The notes: generated by a model not told the origin, from the letters alone. Positions 26,377 through 35,713 are shown, counted from the first letter of the stretch. The stretch: DNA of 64,000 bases from Streptomyces cucumeris (GCF_024295805.1 NZ_JANCLX010000016.1:1-64000), one strand, 5' to 3'. Numbers and translations are program-made.

Positions 26377-27477
26377 TCAGCCTCCGGCACGGCTGCGCGG
26401 CGCGCTGACCGTCGTACGGGGCGGGCGGCGCTGTGACGACGCCCGCACCATCAATTCCGTGGGTATGACCTGCTCCACCGGTTGGTCGGTGTCGACCCCC
26501 TCGATGGCGTCGATCAGCAACTGTACGACCGCGGTGCCGATCCGGCGCGGTTTGAGGGAGAGCGTCGTGACGGGCGGCTCGGTGGTCCGGTAGACCGCGG
26601 ACTCGCTGCAGCACACCAGCAGCAGGTCCTCCGGGACGCGCAGACCGTAGCGGCGGGCGGCGGCGAGCAGATCGGTGCCGTTGGGGTCGAAGAGGCCGTA
26701 GACCGCGTCGGGGCGGTCGGGCCGGGCGAGCAGCCGGTCGGCGGCCACGGCCCCGGCACAGGGGTCGTGCGCGGGGTACTCCTCGTAGACCGGGTCCTGG
26801 CCCACGCGCTCGCACCAGTCCAGATAGGCGGTGGTGGAGAGCCGGGTGTAGGTGTCGGTGGAGGTTCCGGTGAGCAGACCGATCCGGCGGGCCCCGGCCT
26901 CGGAGAGGTGGTCCAGCAGCCCGAACACGGCGGCCTCGTGGTCGTTGTCCACCCAGGCGGTGACCGGGAGGGTGCCGGCCGGACGGCCGTCGCTGACCAC
27001 CGGGATGCCCTGGCGGAGCAGTTCGGTGACGACCGGATCGTGGTCGGAGGGGTCGATCACCACCGTGCCGTCCAGCGCGACGTTGGACCACACGTCGTGA
27101 CGGGAGGTGGCGGGGAGGATGACGAGGGCGTAGCCGCGGGCCAGCGCGGCGGAGGTGGCGGCCCGCGCCATCTCGGCGAAGTAGGCGAACTCGGTGAAGG
27201 TGAAAGGTTCATCCCCGTACGTGGTCACGGTCAGGCCGATCAGGCCGGACTTTCCGGTACGGAGGGTGCGGGCCGCGGCGGACGGGCGGTAGCCCAGCCG
27301 CTCGGCGACTTCGCGGACATGGCGGCGGGTGGCGTCCGGGAGCCGGCCCTTGCCGTTGAGCGCGTCGGAGACGGTCGTGATGGAGACCCCGGCGGCGGCG
27401 GCCACGTCCCGGATGCCCGCCCGCCCTAACCGGCGGCCGGTCGACCGGCTCACCTGGTGCTTCCCTGCTGCTGTCAT
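26377..27477 (-). CDS. LacI-family transcriptional regulator
   Basis: The 366-residue protein has the LacI helix-turn-helix: AGIRDVAAAAGVSITTVSDAL, then NGKGRLPDATRRHVREVAERLGYRPSAAARTLRTG with the hinge helix. The rest is a sugar-binding-protein-like effector domain (LIGLTVTTYGDE to the PRRIGTAVVQLLIDAIEG region), ending with the usual ELMVRASS. No transporter or glycosidase gene is next to it, so the effector and targets are unknown. A possible operator with a GCGCTTTC core lies about 75 bases upstream. Confidence 0.9.
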   Translation of the reverse strand: MTAAGKHQVSRSTGRRLGRAGIRDVAAAAGVSITTVSDALNGKGRLPDATRRHVREVAERLGYRPSAAARTLRTGKSGLIGLTVTTYGDEPFTFTEFAYFAEMARAATSAALARGYALVILPATSRHDVWSNVALDGTVVIDPSDHDPVVTELLRQGIPVVSDGRPAGTLPVTAWVDNDHEAAVFGLLDHLSEAGARRIGLLTGTSTDTYTRLSTTAYLDWCERVGQDPVYEEYPAHDPCAGAVAADRLLARPDRPDAVYGLFDPNGTDLLAAARRYGLRVPEDLLLVCCSESAVYRTTEPPVTTLSLKPRRIGTAVVQLLIDAIEGVDTDQPVEQVIPTELMVRASSQRRPPRTTVSAPRSRAGG

Positions 27478-27882
27478 GGCCAGCCGATAGTAGGGCGCGC
27501 GCGGGGAGTCTGCGCGAATTCGCCATCGGTATTCGGAAGGCACGTTTCTGCATGAGCGCTTTCCTCAATCCCCTTGGAAGTGAAGCCAGTTGAGGGATTC
27601 GGAGGATTTCTCATCGCCTCTGGCATATCCACGCCTGCTGATTGCTCCATGTCTCGAAGAGGTCTCAACTCACCTTCACGGGTGACGCGCGCCACGGCGC
27701 TCGCCACCGGCGCGCATCCAAAAACGGGGCGCTCCCCCCGTTCACCGCGCGGGCCCGGGCGGCGGCTACGCGGACCGCTCCGGCGGGTACGCGGGACGGG
27801 GGAATCCTCATAAGGTGTGCAGTATTGCCGTGCGCGCCCGCTGCGCACGGGACGCGACGGGATGGGTCGAGGAGGACTGTCG
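27478..27882. other. 405-bp divergent region between the LacI regulator and hisC
   Basis: The left part is AT-richer and should carry the regulator promoter. It includes TGAGCGCTTTCCTCA (27551-27565), a partial match to LacI-family operators with the central CG pair. The middle holds a U-tract terminator for minus-strand RNA (27718-27742). The right part has CATAAGGT and GGGTCGAGGAGG, the latter serving as the hisC ribosome site. I see no coding frame with normal codon use. Confidence 0.5.
27718..27742 (-). terminator. Classical U-tract terminator on the minus strand, no gene in front
   Basis: Read on the minus strand, the stem AACGGGG / CCCCGTT (loop of six) is followed by TTTGG, giving a run of T residues. 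U-tract terminators are uncommon in this GC-rich genome. Any minus-strand RNA starting upstream of 27745 would end here, 240 bases before the LacI start. Confidence 0.55.
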
Positions 27883-28962
27883 GTGACCGAGAAGAGCCCC
27901 AAGCTGCGCGCCGCGCTGGATGACGTTCCGACGTACAAGCCCGGCAAACCGGCTGCCGCGGGCGGCCCGCGCGCCTTCAAGCTGTCCTCCAACGAGAACC
28001 CGTATCCGCCGCTGGCCGGGGTGCTGGAGTCCGCGGTCGGCGCGGCCGCCTCCTTCAACCGCTACCCCGACCTGGCGTGCACCGGGCTGATGGCCGAGCT
28101 GGCGAGCCGGTTCGACGTGCCGCTGGACCACCTGGCCACCGGGACCGGGTCGGTCGGCGTGGCCCAGCAGCTCGTCCAGTCCACGGCCGGACCGGGGGAC
28201 GAGGTGATCTACGCCTGGCGGTCCTTCGAGGCCTATCCGATCATCACGCAGATCGCGGGGGCGACCTCGGTACGGGTGCCGCTGAACGAGGCCGAGGAAC
28301 ACGATCTGGACGCGATGGCGGCCGCGATCACCGACCGGACACGGCTGATTTTCGTCTGTAACCCCAACAATCCGACCAGCACCGTGGTGCGCCGGGCCGA
28401 GCTGGAGCGCTTCCTGGACCGGGTGCCGTCCGATGTGCTGGTGGTGCTGGACGAGGCGTACATCGAGTTCATCCGGGACGACCGGGTGCCGAACGGCATC
28501 GAGCTCTACCGGGACCGGCCCAATGTCTGTGTGCTGCGCACCTTCTCCAAGGCGTACGGCCTGGCCGGGCTGCGGGTTGGCTTCGCGATCGCCCATGAGC
28601 CGGTCGCCGCGGCCCTGCGCAAGACGGCGGTGCCCTTCGGCGTCAGCCAGCTCGCCCAGGACGCGGCGGTGGCCTCCCTGCGCAGCGAGGACGCGCTGCG
28701 CGAGCGGGTGGACGCGCTGGTGGCGGAGCGCGCCCGGGTGCGGGAGGCGCTGACCGGCCAGGGCTGGACGGTCCCGGACTCACAGGCGAACTTCGTGTGG
28801 CTGCGGCTGGGGGAGCGGACGGCCGATTTCGCGGCGGCGTGCGAGGCGGCGGGTGTGGTGGTGCGGCCGTTCCCGGGTGAGGGGATGCGCGCGACCATCG
28901 GTGAGCGGGAGGCCAACGATCTCTTCCTGACCGTCGCCGAGCGGTTCCGCAAGGAGCTCTGA
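27883..28962 (+). CDS. hisC: Histidinol-phosphate-aminotransferase-family enzyme (HisC/Pat type)
   Basis: The 359-residue protein is a class I/II PLP aminotransferase: FKLSSNENPYPPL, FNRYPDL, GTGSVGVAQQL, IFVCNPNNPTSTVV, VVLDEAYIEF and the Schiff-base Lys in RTFSKAYGLAGLRVGF. The substrate is histidinol phosphate or an aromatic amino acid. It stands alone, away from any his operon, so it may be a second copy (hisC2) or an aromatic aminotransferase (pat). The GTG at 27883 has GAGGAGGAC upstream. Two strong hairpins follow it before the cyd promoter. Confidence 0.88.
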   Translation: MTEKSPKLRAALDDVPTYKPGKPAAAGGPRAFKLSSNENPYPPLAGVLESAVGAAASFNRYPDLACTGLMAELASRFDVPLDHLATGTGSVGVAQQLVQSTAGPGDEVIYAWRSFEAYPIITQIAGATSVRVPLNEAEEHDLDAMAAAITDRTRLIFVCNPNNPTSTVVRRAELERFLDRVPSDVLVVLDEAYIEFIRDDRVPNGIELYRDRPNVCVLRTFSKAYGLAGLRVGFAIAHEPVAAALRKTAVPFGVSQLAQDAAVASLRSEDALRERVDALVAERARVREALTGQGWTVPDSQANFVWLRLGERTADFAAACEAAGVVVRPFPGEGMRATIGEREANDLFLTVAERFRKEL

Positions 28963-28969
28963 GCCCGGC

Positions 28970-29088
28970 GGTCCGGGCGCCCGGACCCGGCGCTGTCAAG
29001 GGGTTCACCGGCCCCTGACCGAAGCGCAAAGGATATCCCTACGTACCCCCTTCGCCCCCTACCACCCCCAGGTGGGAGGGGGCGAAGG
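28970..29088 (+). terminator. Two hairpins after hisC
   Basis: The first is the 18-base palindrome GGTCCGGGC / GCCCGGACC at 28970-28987, eight bases after the stop. The second is a stem of 18 bp with one mismatch (arms 29049-29066 and 29071-29088, starting CCTTCGCCCCCT and ending AGGGGGCGAAGG, loop CCCA). Together they insulate hisC from the Rex-controlled cyd promoter. Confidence 0.7.
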
Positions 29089-29111
29089 CATGTGCGATGA
29101 TTGCTTGTGAA

Positions 29112-29127
29112 TGTGAATACGTTCACA
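29112..29127. promoter_or_regulatory. Rex operator upstream of cydA
   Basis: TGTGAATACGTTCACA is a perfect inverted repeat with the layout TGTGAA-N4-TTCACA of the Rex operator. It is flanked by a further TTGTGAA (29105-29111) that adds a partial repeat. Rex is the NADH/NAD+ sensor of Gram-positive bacteria and represses the cyd genes of S. coelicolor under aerobic, low-NADH conditions. The site is 42 bases before the cydA start. Confidence 0.93.
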
Positions 29128-29169
29128 AGCTCCCCCCGGGGGTGCAGGCAAGACCGTAAGGAGAGATCC

Positions 29170-30765
29170 GTGAATCTGGCTCTGGCGCCGGAGTCGCTAG
29201 CGCGATGGCAGTTCGGAATCACCACCGTCTACCACTTCCTCTTCGTCCCGCTGACGATCTCTCTCGCCGCGATCACCGCCGGTCTGGAAACCGCCTGGGT
29301 CCGCACGGGCAAGGAGAAGTACTTCCACGCCACCAAGTTCTGGGGCAAGCTCTTCCTGATCAACATCGCGATGGGGGTCGTGACCGGCATCGTGCAGGAG
29401 TTCCAGTTCGGTATGAACTGGTCCGACTACTCGCGCTTCGTCGGTGATGTCTTCGGCGCCCCGCTGGCGATGGAGGCGCTGCTCGCCTTCTTCTTCGAGT
29501 CCACCTTCATCGGGTTGTGGATCTTCGGCTGGGACAAGCTGCCGAAGAAGATCCACTGCGCCTGTATCTGGATCGTCTCGCTCGGCACGGTGCTGTCCTC
29601 GTACTTCATCCTGGCCGCCAACTCCTGGATGCAGCACCCCGTCGGCTACACGATCGACAAGGCCACCGGGAAGGCGCAGCTCACCGACATCTGGGCGGTG
29701 CTCACCCAGAACACCACCCTGGTCGTGGTCTTCCACACGCTCACCGCGGCCTTCCTCACCGGCGGCGCCTTTGTGATCGGTATCGCCTCCTTCCACCTGT
29801 GGCGGGCCAAGCGCGCCACGCTGCGCGGTGAGCGGCTGAGCGAGAAGCGCACCCAGCAGATCGGCGCCATGCGCAGCTCGCTGCGGGTGGGTCTGGTGAT
29901 CGCCGTCATCGCGGGGCTCGGTACGGCGATCAGCGGTGACCAGCTCGGCAAGGTGATGTTCGAGCAGCAGCCGATGAAGATGGCGGCGGCCGAGGCGCTG
30001 TGGGAGACCCAGGCGCCCGCCCCCTTCTCGGTCTTCGCCGTCGGCGATGTCGGTGAGGGCCACAACAGCGTGGAGCTGGAGGTGCCCGGACTGCTCTCCT
30101 TCCTCTCGCACAGCAACTTCACCGACGCGGTGCCCGGGATCAACGACATCGCCCGCCAGGAGGCCGCCGCCTACGGCGGTGAGCCCGAGGACTACATCCC
30201 CAGCATCTTCATGACCTTCTGGGGATTCCGGCTGATGATCGGCTTCGGGATGACCTCGTTCGCCGCCGGACTGATCGGACTGTGGACGACCCGCCGTAAG
30301 CGATGGCTGGACCCCGCGTTCCGCACCGGTGAGTACGAGGTGCCGCGGCTGATGCTCACCAAGAAGCGCGAGATGAGCCCGCTGTTCACCACCTGGTCCT
30401 GGCGGATCGGCATCCTCACTATGGGCTTCCCGCTGATCGCCAACTCCTTCGGCTGGATCTTCACCGAGATGGGCCGCCAGCCCTGGGTGGTCTACGGCCT
30501 GATGAAGACCTCCGACGCGGTCTCCCCCGGGGTCGGCCAGACCGAGGTGCTGATCTCACTGGGCGTCTTCACCCTCCTCTACGGGGTGCTCGCGGTGGTC
30601 GAGATACGGCTGCTGGCCAAGTACGCCAAGGCTGGACCGGACACCGACGAGAAGCCGCCCGCGAAGGACCCCAGGCTGCGGCTGCCCTCCGGCGGCCCGG
30701 GCGGCGGGGCCGCCGACGCCGAGGCCGACGCGGATGCCGACAAGCCGCTGACCTTCGCGTACTGA
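29170..30765 (+). CDS. cydA: Cytochrome bd oxidase subunit I
   Basis: The 531-residue protein has nine or so membrane helices and the family residues: RWQFGITTVYHFLFVPLTISLA (the His in this helix is a haem ligand), FGMNWSDYSRFVGDVFGAPLA, HPVG, GDQLGKVMFEQQPMKMAAAEAL (Q-loop start), WSWRIGILTMGF and TEMGRQPWVVYG. It reduces O2 to water with quinol as donor and has high oxygen affinity. The Q-loop is of the short type. The GTG at 29170 lies behind AAGGAGAGATCC. The C-terminal 60 residues are a charged Ala/Asp-rich tail. It is controlled by the Rex site upstream. Confidence 0.97.
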   Translation: MNLALAPESLARWQFGITTVYHFLFVPLTISLAAITAGLETAWVRTGKEKYFHATKFWGKLFLINIAMGVVTGIVQEFQFGMNWSDYSRFVGDVFGAPLAMEALLAFFFESTFIGLWIFGWDKLPKKIHCACIWIVSLGTVLSSYFILAANSWMQHPVGYTIDKATGKAQLTDIWAVLTQNTTLVVVFHTLTAAFLTGGAFVIGIASFHLWRAKRATLRGERLSEKRTQQIGAMRSSLRVGLVIAVIAGLGTAISGDQLGKVMFEQQPMKMAAAEALWETQAPAPFSVFAVGDVGEGHNSVELEVPGLLSFLSHSNFTDAVPGINDIARQEAAAYGGEPEDYIPSIFMTFWGFRLMIGFGMTSFAAGLIGLWTTRRKRWLDPAFRTGEYEVPRLMLTKKREMSPLFTTWSWRIGILTMGFPLIANSFGWIFTEMGRQPWVVYGLMKTSDAVSPGVGQTEVLISLGVFTLLYGVLAVVEIRLLAKYAKAGPDTDEKPPAKDPRLRLPSGGPGGGAADAEADADADKPLTFAY

Positions 30766-30819
30766 CGGACCGCTGACGGATCGCGCGGACGAGACGAGTG
30801 GAAGAGAGCTGAGAGAGCC

Positions 30820-31833
30820 ATGTCACCGGACCTGCACGACATCTGGTTTGTGCTGATCGCCTTCCTCTGGACGGGCTACTTCTTCCTCGAGGGCTTCGAC
30901 TTCGGCATCGGTGTGCTGACCAAACTGCTGGCGCGCGACCGCACCGAACGCCGGGTGCTGATCAACACCATCGGCCCGGTGTGGGACGGCAACGAGGTGT
31001 GGCTGATCACCGCGGCCGGGGCGACCTTCGCCGCCTTCCCCGACTGGTACGCCACGCTCTTCAGCGGTTTCTATCTGCCGCTGCTGGCCGTCCTGGTCTG
31101 TCTGATCCTGCGCGGCGTCGCCTTCGAGTACCGGCACAAGCGGCCCGAGGAGCGCTGGCAGCGCAACTGGGAGAACGCGATCTTCTGGTGCTCGCTGCTG
31201 CCCGCGTTCCTCTGGGGTGCCCTCTTCGCCAATCTGGTGCGCGGGGTGCCGATCGGCTCGGACAAGAACTACACCGGCGGGCTGATGGACCTGGTCTCCC
31301 CGTACGCCGTACTCGGCGGTGTGATGACCCTGGTGCTCTTCACCTTCCACGGCGCCGTCTTCGCTGCGCTCAAGACGACCGGTGACATCCGGGTCAGGGC
31401 GCGGCGCCTGGCGGGTGTGCTCGGCCTGGCCACCGTCGCGGTCGCCCTGCCGTTCCTGGTCTGGACCCAGGCCCACAGCGGTAACGGGCGCAGTCTGGTG
31501 GCCATGGTGATCGCCGTTCTGGCCCTGGCCGTGGCGCTGGTGATGAACCGGCGTGGACGGGAGGGCTGGGCGTTCGCCCTGTCCGGGGTGACCGTGGCGG
31601 CGGCGGTGGCCATGCTCTTCCTCGCGCTCTTCCCGGACGTCATGCCGTCCTCGCTCGATCCGCGGTGGAGTCTGACGGCGGCCAACGCGGCCTCCAGCCC
31701 CTACACGCTGAAGATCATGACGTGGGTCGCGGTCATCATGGCGCCGCTGATCATGGCCTACCAGGCGTGGACGTACTGGGTGTTCCGCAAGCGGATCGGT
31801 ACCCAGCACATCCCCGAGCCGAGCGCTCACTGA
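30820..31833 (+). CDS. cydB: Cytochrome bd oxidase subunit II
   Basis: The 337-residue membrane protein has the CydB start LHDIWFVLIAFLWTGYFFLEGFDFGIGVL, the motif GPVWDGNEVWLITAAGATFAAFPDWYA, and LRGVAFEYRHK. Around eight helices are visible. It pairs with CydA to form the bd oxidase. It lies 54 bases behind cydA and is followed after 24 bases by cydCD, so the three form an operon. Confidence 0.97.
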   Translation: MSPDLHDIWFVLIAFLWTGYFFLEGFDFGIGVLTKLLARDRTERRVLINTIGPVWDGNEVWLITAAGATFAAFPDWYATLFSGFYLPLLAVLVCLILRGVAFEYRHKRPEERWQRNWENAIFWCSLLPAFLWGALFANLVRGVPIGSDKNYTGGLMDLVSPYAVLGGVMTLVLFTFHGAVFAALKTTGDIRVRARRLAGVLGLATVAVALPFLVWTQAHSGNGRSLVAMVIAVLALAVALVMNRRGREGWAFALSGVTVAAAVAMLFLALFPDVMPSSLDPRWSLTAANAASSPYTLKIMTWVAVIMAPLIMAYQAWTYWVFRKRIGTQHIPEPSAH

Positions 31834-31849
31834 GTCTCGCGGGAGGGCG

Positions 31850-31865
31850 TGTTTCACGTGAAACC
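31850..31865. promoter_or_regulatory. parS site (ParB/Spo0J binding sequence) at the cydCD start
   Basis: TGTTTCACGTGAAACC matches 15 of 16 positions of the bacterial parS consensus TGTTTCACGTGAAACA, and the inner 14 bases are a perfect palindrome. ParB binds such sites, and in Streptomyces they cluster around oriC. The site covers the ribosome-site-to-start interval of cydCD and includes its likely start codon. Confidence 0.88.
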
Positions 31866-34800
31866 AATCGACCCCCGGCTGCTGCGGTACGCACGGGCCA
31901 CCCGGTTCTTCCTCGCCGCCTCGGTGGCGCTGGGCCTGGCCGGAGCGGGTCTGGTCATCGCGCAGGCGATGCTGATCGCCGAGGTGGTGGTCGGTGCCTT
32001 CCAGCGCGGTGCGGGCGTGGACGCGCTGACCCGCCCGCTGATCCTGCTGGCCGTGGTCGCCACCGGCCGGGCGGCCGTCTCCTGGCTCACCGAGCTGGCC
32101 GCCCACCGGGCGAGCGCGGCGGTCAAGTCGGAGCTGCGGGTACGGCTGCTGGACCGGGCGGTCCGGCTGGGGCCGGACTGGCTGGACTCACGGCGTACCG
32201 GTGAGCTCACCACCCTGGCCACCCGGGGGATCGACGCGCTCGACGACTACTTCGCGCGCTATCTGCCGCAGTTGGGTCTCGCGGTGGTGGTGCCGGTGGC
32301 GGTGCTCGCCCGTATCGTCACCGCCGACTGGATCTCCGCCCTGGTGATCGTGGTGACGCTGCCGCTGATCCCGCTGTTCATGATGCTGATCGGCTGGGCC
32401 ACCCAGGGGCGGATGGACCGTCAGTGGCGGCTGCTGTCCCGGCTCTCCGGGCATTTCCTCGATGTGGTCGCCGGACTGCCGACGCTCAAGGTCTTCGGGC
32501 GGGCCAAGGCCCAGGCCGAGTCGATCCGCACGATCACCGCCGACTACCGGCGGGCCACCCTGAAGACCCTGCGGCTGGCCTTCCTCTCCTCCTTCGCCCT
32601 GGAGCTGCTCTCGACGGTCTCGGTCGCGCTGGTCGCGGTGGGCATCGGAATGCGGCTGGTCCACGGCGAGATGGAGCTGTACACCGGGCTGGTGGTGCTG
32701 GTGCTGGCGCCCGAGGCGTATCTGCCGCTGCGGCAGGTCGGCGCGCAGTACCACGCGGCCGCCGAGGGACTGGCGGCGGCGGACGAGGTGTTCGCGGTGC
32801 TGGAGCGTGAACCGTCGGCCGGGGGGCGGACGAGTGCCCCCGATGCCCGGGAGGCCACGCTCACCGTCGACGGACTGGTCGTCCGCCATCCCGGACGCGG
32901 TGAACCGTCCCTGTCCGCGACGTCGTTCGCGCTGCGGCCCGGGGAGACGGTCGCCGTCGTCGGCCCCAGCGGCGCCGGGAAGTCCACCCTGCTGAACGCC
33001 GTGCTCGGTTTCGCGGAGCCGTCCGCGGGCCGGATCCTGCTCGGGGGGCAGGATCTGAAGTCGCTCGACCCGGAGAGCTGGCGGCGGCAGATCGCCTGGG
33101 TGCCGCAGCGGCCGTACCTCTTCGCCGGGACGATCGCGGAGAACGTCCGGCTGGCCCGGCCGGACGCCGATGACTCGTCCGTACGGGCCGCCTTGCGGGA
33201 CGCGGGCGCGCTCGACTTCGTCACCGCGCTCCCGGAGGGGACCGCGACCCGCCTCGGTGAACTGGGTTCCGGTCTGTCCGCGGGGCAGCGCCAGCGCATC
33301 GCGCTGGCACGCGCCTTCCTCGCCGACCGGCCGGTGCTGCTGCTGGACGAGCCGACGGCCAACCTCGACGGGGAGACCGAGGCGGCGGTCGTGGCGGCGG
33401 TCCGCCGCCTGGCGGCCGGCCGCACGGTTCTGATGGTGGTCCATCGCCCGGCCCTGCTGCCGCTGGCCGACCGCGTGCTGAGCCTGCCGGGCGGGGACCT
33501 GGCGGCGGGCATCGGTGAGGCGTCGGCCGCCGTGGCCGTCGGTGCGGTGGCGCATGACGCGGACGTGGTGGAGGACGCGCGCGGGTCCGGTGCGGGCGAC
33601 GCGCTCGGGCGGACCGGCCGCGACGCCGATGGCGCCGCGGGCGCCGTACCCGCCGCAGGGGCGGCCGGGTCCCCGCGTGACGAGACACACGGGGTGGCGG
33701 ACGGCGCGGCGGCGGGGGCCCCAGCCGCCACCGGGGAACGGCCCGGCACAGACCGCGCCGTCGCGTCCGGTGTGCTGGCGCGGGTGCGGGCGACCGCGCG
33801 CGGATCGCGGGGGAGGTTCGCGCTCGCGCTGCTGCTGGGCAGTCTGGCGCTGGCCAGCGCCGTGGGGCTGATGGCCGTCTCCGGCTGGCTGATCTCACGG
33901 GCCGCGCAGCAGCCGCCCGTGCTCTATCTGATGGTGGCGGTCACCGCGACCCGGACGTTCGGGATCGCCCGGGCCGTCCTCCGCTATGCCGAGCGCCTCG
34001 TCTCGCACGACGCCGTGCTGCGCGTCCTGGCCGATCTGCGGGTCGCCGTCTACCGGCGGCTGGAACGGCTGGCGCCCGCCGGGCTCGGCCGGACGCGGCG
34101 CGGCGATCTGCTCTCCCGGCTGGTGGCCGATGTGGACGCCGTGCAGGACTACTTCCTGCGCTGGCTGCTGCCCGTGGCCACCGCCGTGACGGTCGCCGTG
34201 GCATCCGTCGGGTTCACCGCGTGGGTGCTGCCCGAGGCCGGGGCGGTCCTGGCCGCCGGGCTGCTGGTGGCCGGGGCCGGAGTGCCCCTGGTCTCCGGGG
34301 CGTTCGCACGGCGGTCGGAACGGCGGCTGGCGCCGGTGCGCGGCGCGCTGTCCGCCGAGGTCGTGGATCTGCTCTCCGGAACCGCGGAGTTGACGGTCGC
34401 GGGCGCGCTGCCGCGCCGTCTGGACGCGGTGCGCAGGACCGACGGGGTACTGACCCGGATCGCCCGGCGCGGTGCTGCCGCCACGGGTGTGGGCGCCGGG
34501 CTCTCTGCGCTGGCCTGCGGACTGACCGTCGCCGCCGCGGCGTGGGCGGGGGTGGGCGCCGTGGCGGACGGGCGGATCCAGGGGGTGTGGCTGGCCACCG
34601 TCGTCCTCATTCCGCTCGCCGCGTTCGAGGCGGTCGCGGGCCTGCCGCTCGCGGTGCGGCACCGGCAGCGGACGCGGCGGGCCGCGGAGCGACTGTACGA
34701 GGTGATGGACGCCCGGCCGCCGGTGCGCGAGCCGGACGCGACGGTCCGGCAGGAGGCACCGGACGCGCCCTTCCCGCTGGTGCTGCGCGGGGTCACCGCG

Positions 34801-35559
34801 CAGCACCCGGGGCGGCGGACGCCCGCGCTGGACGGTTTCGACCTGGAGCTGACCCCGGGCCGCCGGATCGCCGTCGTCGGCCCGTCCGGCGCGGGCAAGA
34901 CCACGCTGGCCCAGGTGCTGCTGCGGTTCCTGGACACCGGATCCGGTACGTACACCCTGGCGGGACGGGACGCGACGGCCCTGGACGGGGACGCGGTACG
35001 GCGGCTGGTCGGGCTCTGCGCCCAGGACGCGCACGTCTTCGACAGCTCGCTGCGGGAGAACCTGCGGCTGGCCCGCCCCGGGGCGGACGACGACGCGCTG
35101 CGCGCCGCGCTGGCCGCGGCCCGGCTGCTGGACTGGGTGGACGGACTCCCGGACGGCCTGGACACGATGGCCGGTGAACTGGGCGCCCGGCTCTCCGGCG
35201 GCCAGCGGCAGCGGCTCGCCCTGGCCCGTGCGCTGCTGGCGGACTTCCCGGTCCTGGTGCTGGACGAGCCCGCGGAACATCTGGACCTGCCGACGGCCGA
35301 CGCCCTGACCGCCGATCTGCTCTCCGCGACCCGCGGCCGGACCACGGTACTGATCACGCACCGGCTGACCGGTCTGGAGGCGGTCGACGAGGTGATCGTG
35401 CTGGACGGCGGCCGGGCCGTACAGCGCGGCACCCCGCATGAGCTGGCCACCGCCGACGGCCCCTTCCGCCGTCTGCTGGCCCGCGAAGCCGCGGAGGCCC
35501 GCCTCGCGGCGGGCCCGGAAGCGAAGACGCGGCGGATCCCGGTACCCACCCCCGTCTGA
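31858..35559 (+). CDS. cydCD: Fused CydC-CydD ABC exporter for cytochrome bd assembly
   Basis: The protein of about 1233 residues joins two full ABC half-transporters. The first half has six membrane helices (RATRFFLAASVALGLAGAGL onward), Walker A GPSGAGKSTLLNAV, signature LSAGQRQRIALARA and VLLLDEPTANLD. The second repeats this: Walker A GPSGAGKTTLAQVL, LSGGQRQRLALARA and VLVLDEPAEHLD. Between them is an Ala/Gly/Asp-rich linker of about 95 residues. CydDC exports cysteine/glutathione-type thiols and haem-related factors needed to mature cytochrome bd; the fusion is common in actinobacteria. I chose the GTG at 31858 because GGGAGGG is ten bases upstream; GTG 31849 is only one base from it. 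Both starts lie within or beside parS. Confidence 0.93.
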   Translation: MKPIDPRLLRYARATRFFLAASVALGLAGAGLVIAQAMLIAEVVVGAFQRGAGVDALTRPLILLAVVATGRAAVSWLTELAAHRASAAVKSELRVRLLDRAVRLGPDWLDSRRTGELTTLATRGIDALDDYFARYLPQLGLAVVVPVAVLARIVTADWISALVIVVTLPLIPLFMMLIGWATQGRMDRQWRLLSRLSGHFLDVVAGLPTLKVFGRAKAQAESIRTITADYRRATLKTLRLAFLSSFALELLSTVSVALVAVGIGMRLVHGEMELYTGLVVLVLAPEAYLPLRQVGAQYHAAAEGLAAADEVFAVLEREPSAGGRTSAPDAREATLTVDGLVVRHPGRGEPSLSATSFALRPGETVAVVGPSGAGKSTLLNAVLGFAEPSAGRILLGGQDLKSLDPESWRRQIAWVPQRPYLFAGTIAENVRLARPDADDSSVRAALRDAGALDFVTALPEGTATRLGELGSGLSAGQRQRIALARAFLADRPVLLLDEPTANLDGETEAAVVAAVRRLAAGRTVLMVVHRPALLPLADRVLSLPGGDLAAGIGEASAAVAVGAVAHDADVVEDARGSGAGDALGRTGRDADGAAGAVPAAGAAGSPRDETHGVADGAAAGAPAATGERPGTDRAVASGVLARVRATARGSRGRFALALLLGSLALASAVGLMAVSGWLISRAAQQPPVLYLMVAVTATRTFGIARAVLRYAERLVSHDAVLRVLADLRVAVYRRLERLAPAGLGRTRRGDLLSRLVADVDAVQDYFLRWLLPVATAVTVAVASVGFTAWVLPEAGAVLAAGLLVAGAGVPLVSGAFARRSERRLAPVRGALSAEVVDLLSGTAELTVAGALPRRLDAVRRTDGVLTRIARRGAAATGVGAGLSALACGLTVAAAAWAGVGAVADGRIQGVWLATVVLIPLAAFEAVAGLPLAVRHRQRTRRAAERLYEVMDARPPVREPDATVRQEAPDAPFPLVLRGVTAQHPGRRTPALDGFDLELTPGRRIAVVGPSGAGKTTLAQVLLRFLDTGSGTYTLAGRDATALDGDAVRRLVGLCAQDAHVFDSSLRENLRLARPGADDDALRAALAAARLLDWVDGLPDGLDTMAGELGARLSGGQRQRLALARALLADFPVLVLDEPAEHLDLPTADALTADLLSATRGRTTVLITHRLTGLEAVDEVIVLDGGRAVQRGTPHELATADGPFRRLLAREAAEARLAAGPEAKTRRIPVPTPV

Positions 35560-35713
35560 CCCACATCGCGCCCGCCCCGGGCGGGCCCCCGCGCTGTGGG
35601 GGTTCCGCCCGTGCCCGCGGGTCGTGCACCCCGGCGGGGGCCGAGGCCCGGGCCCGCATGCCCCGCGCCGGACGCGCGGTTCCGCGCCCCCGGAGCCGAT
35701 ACCGCCTGACTTC

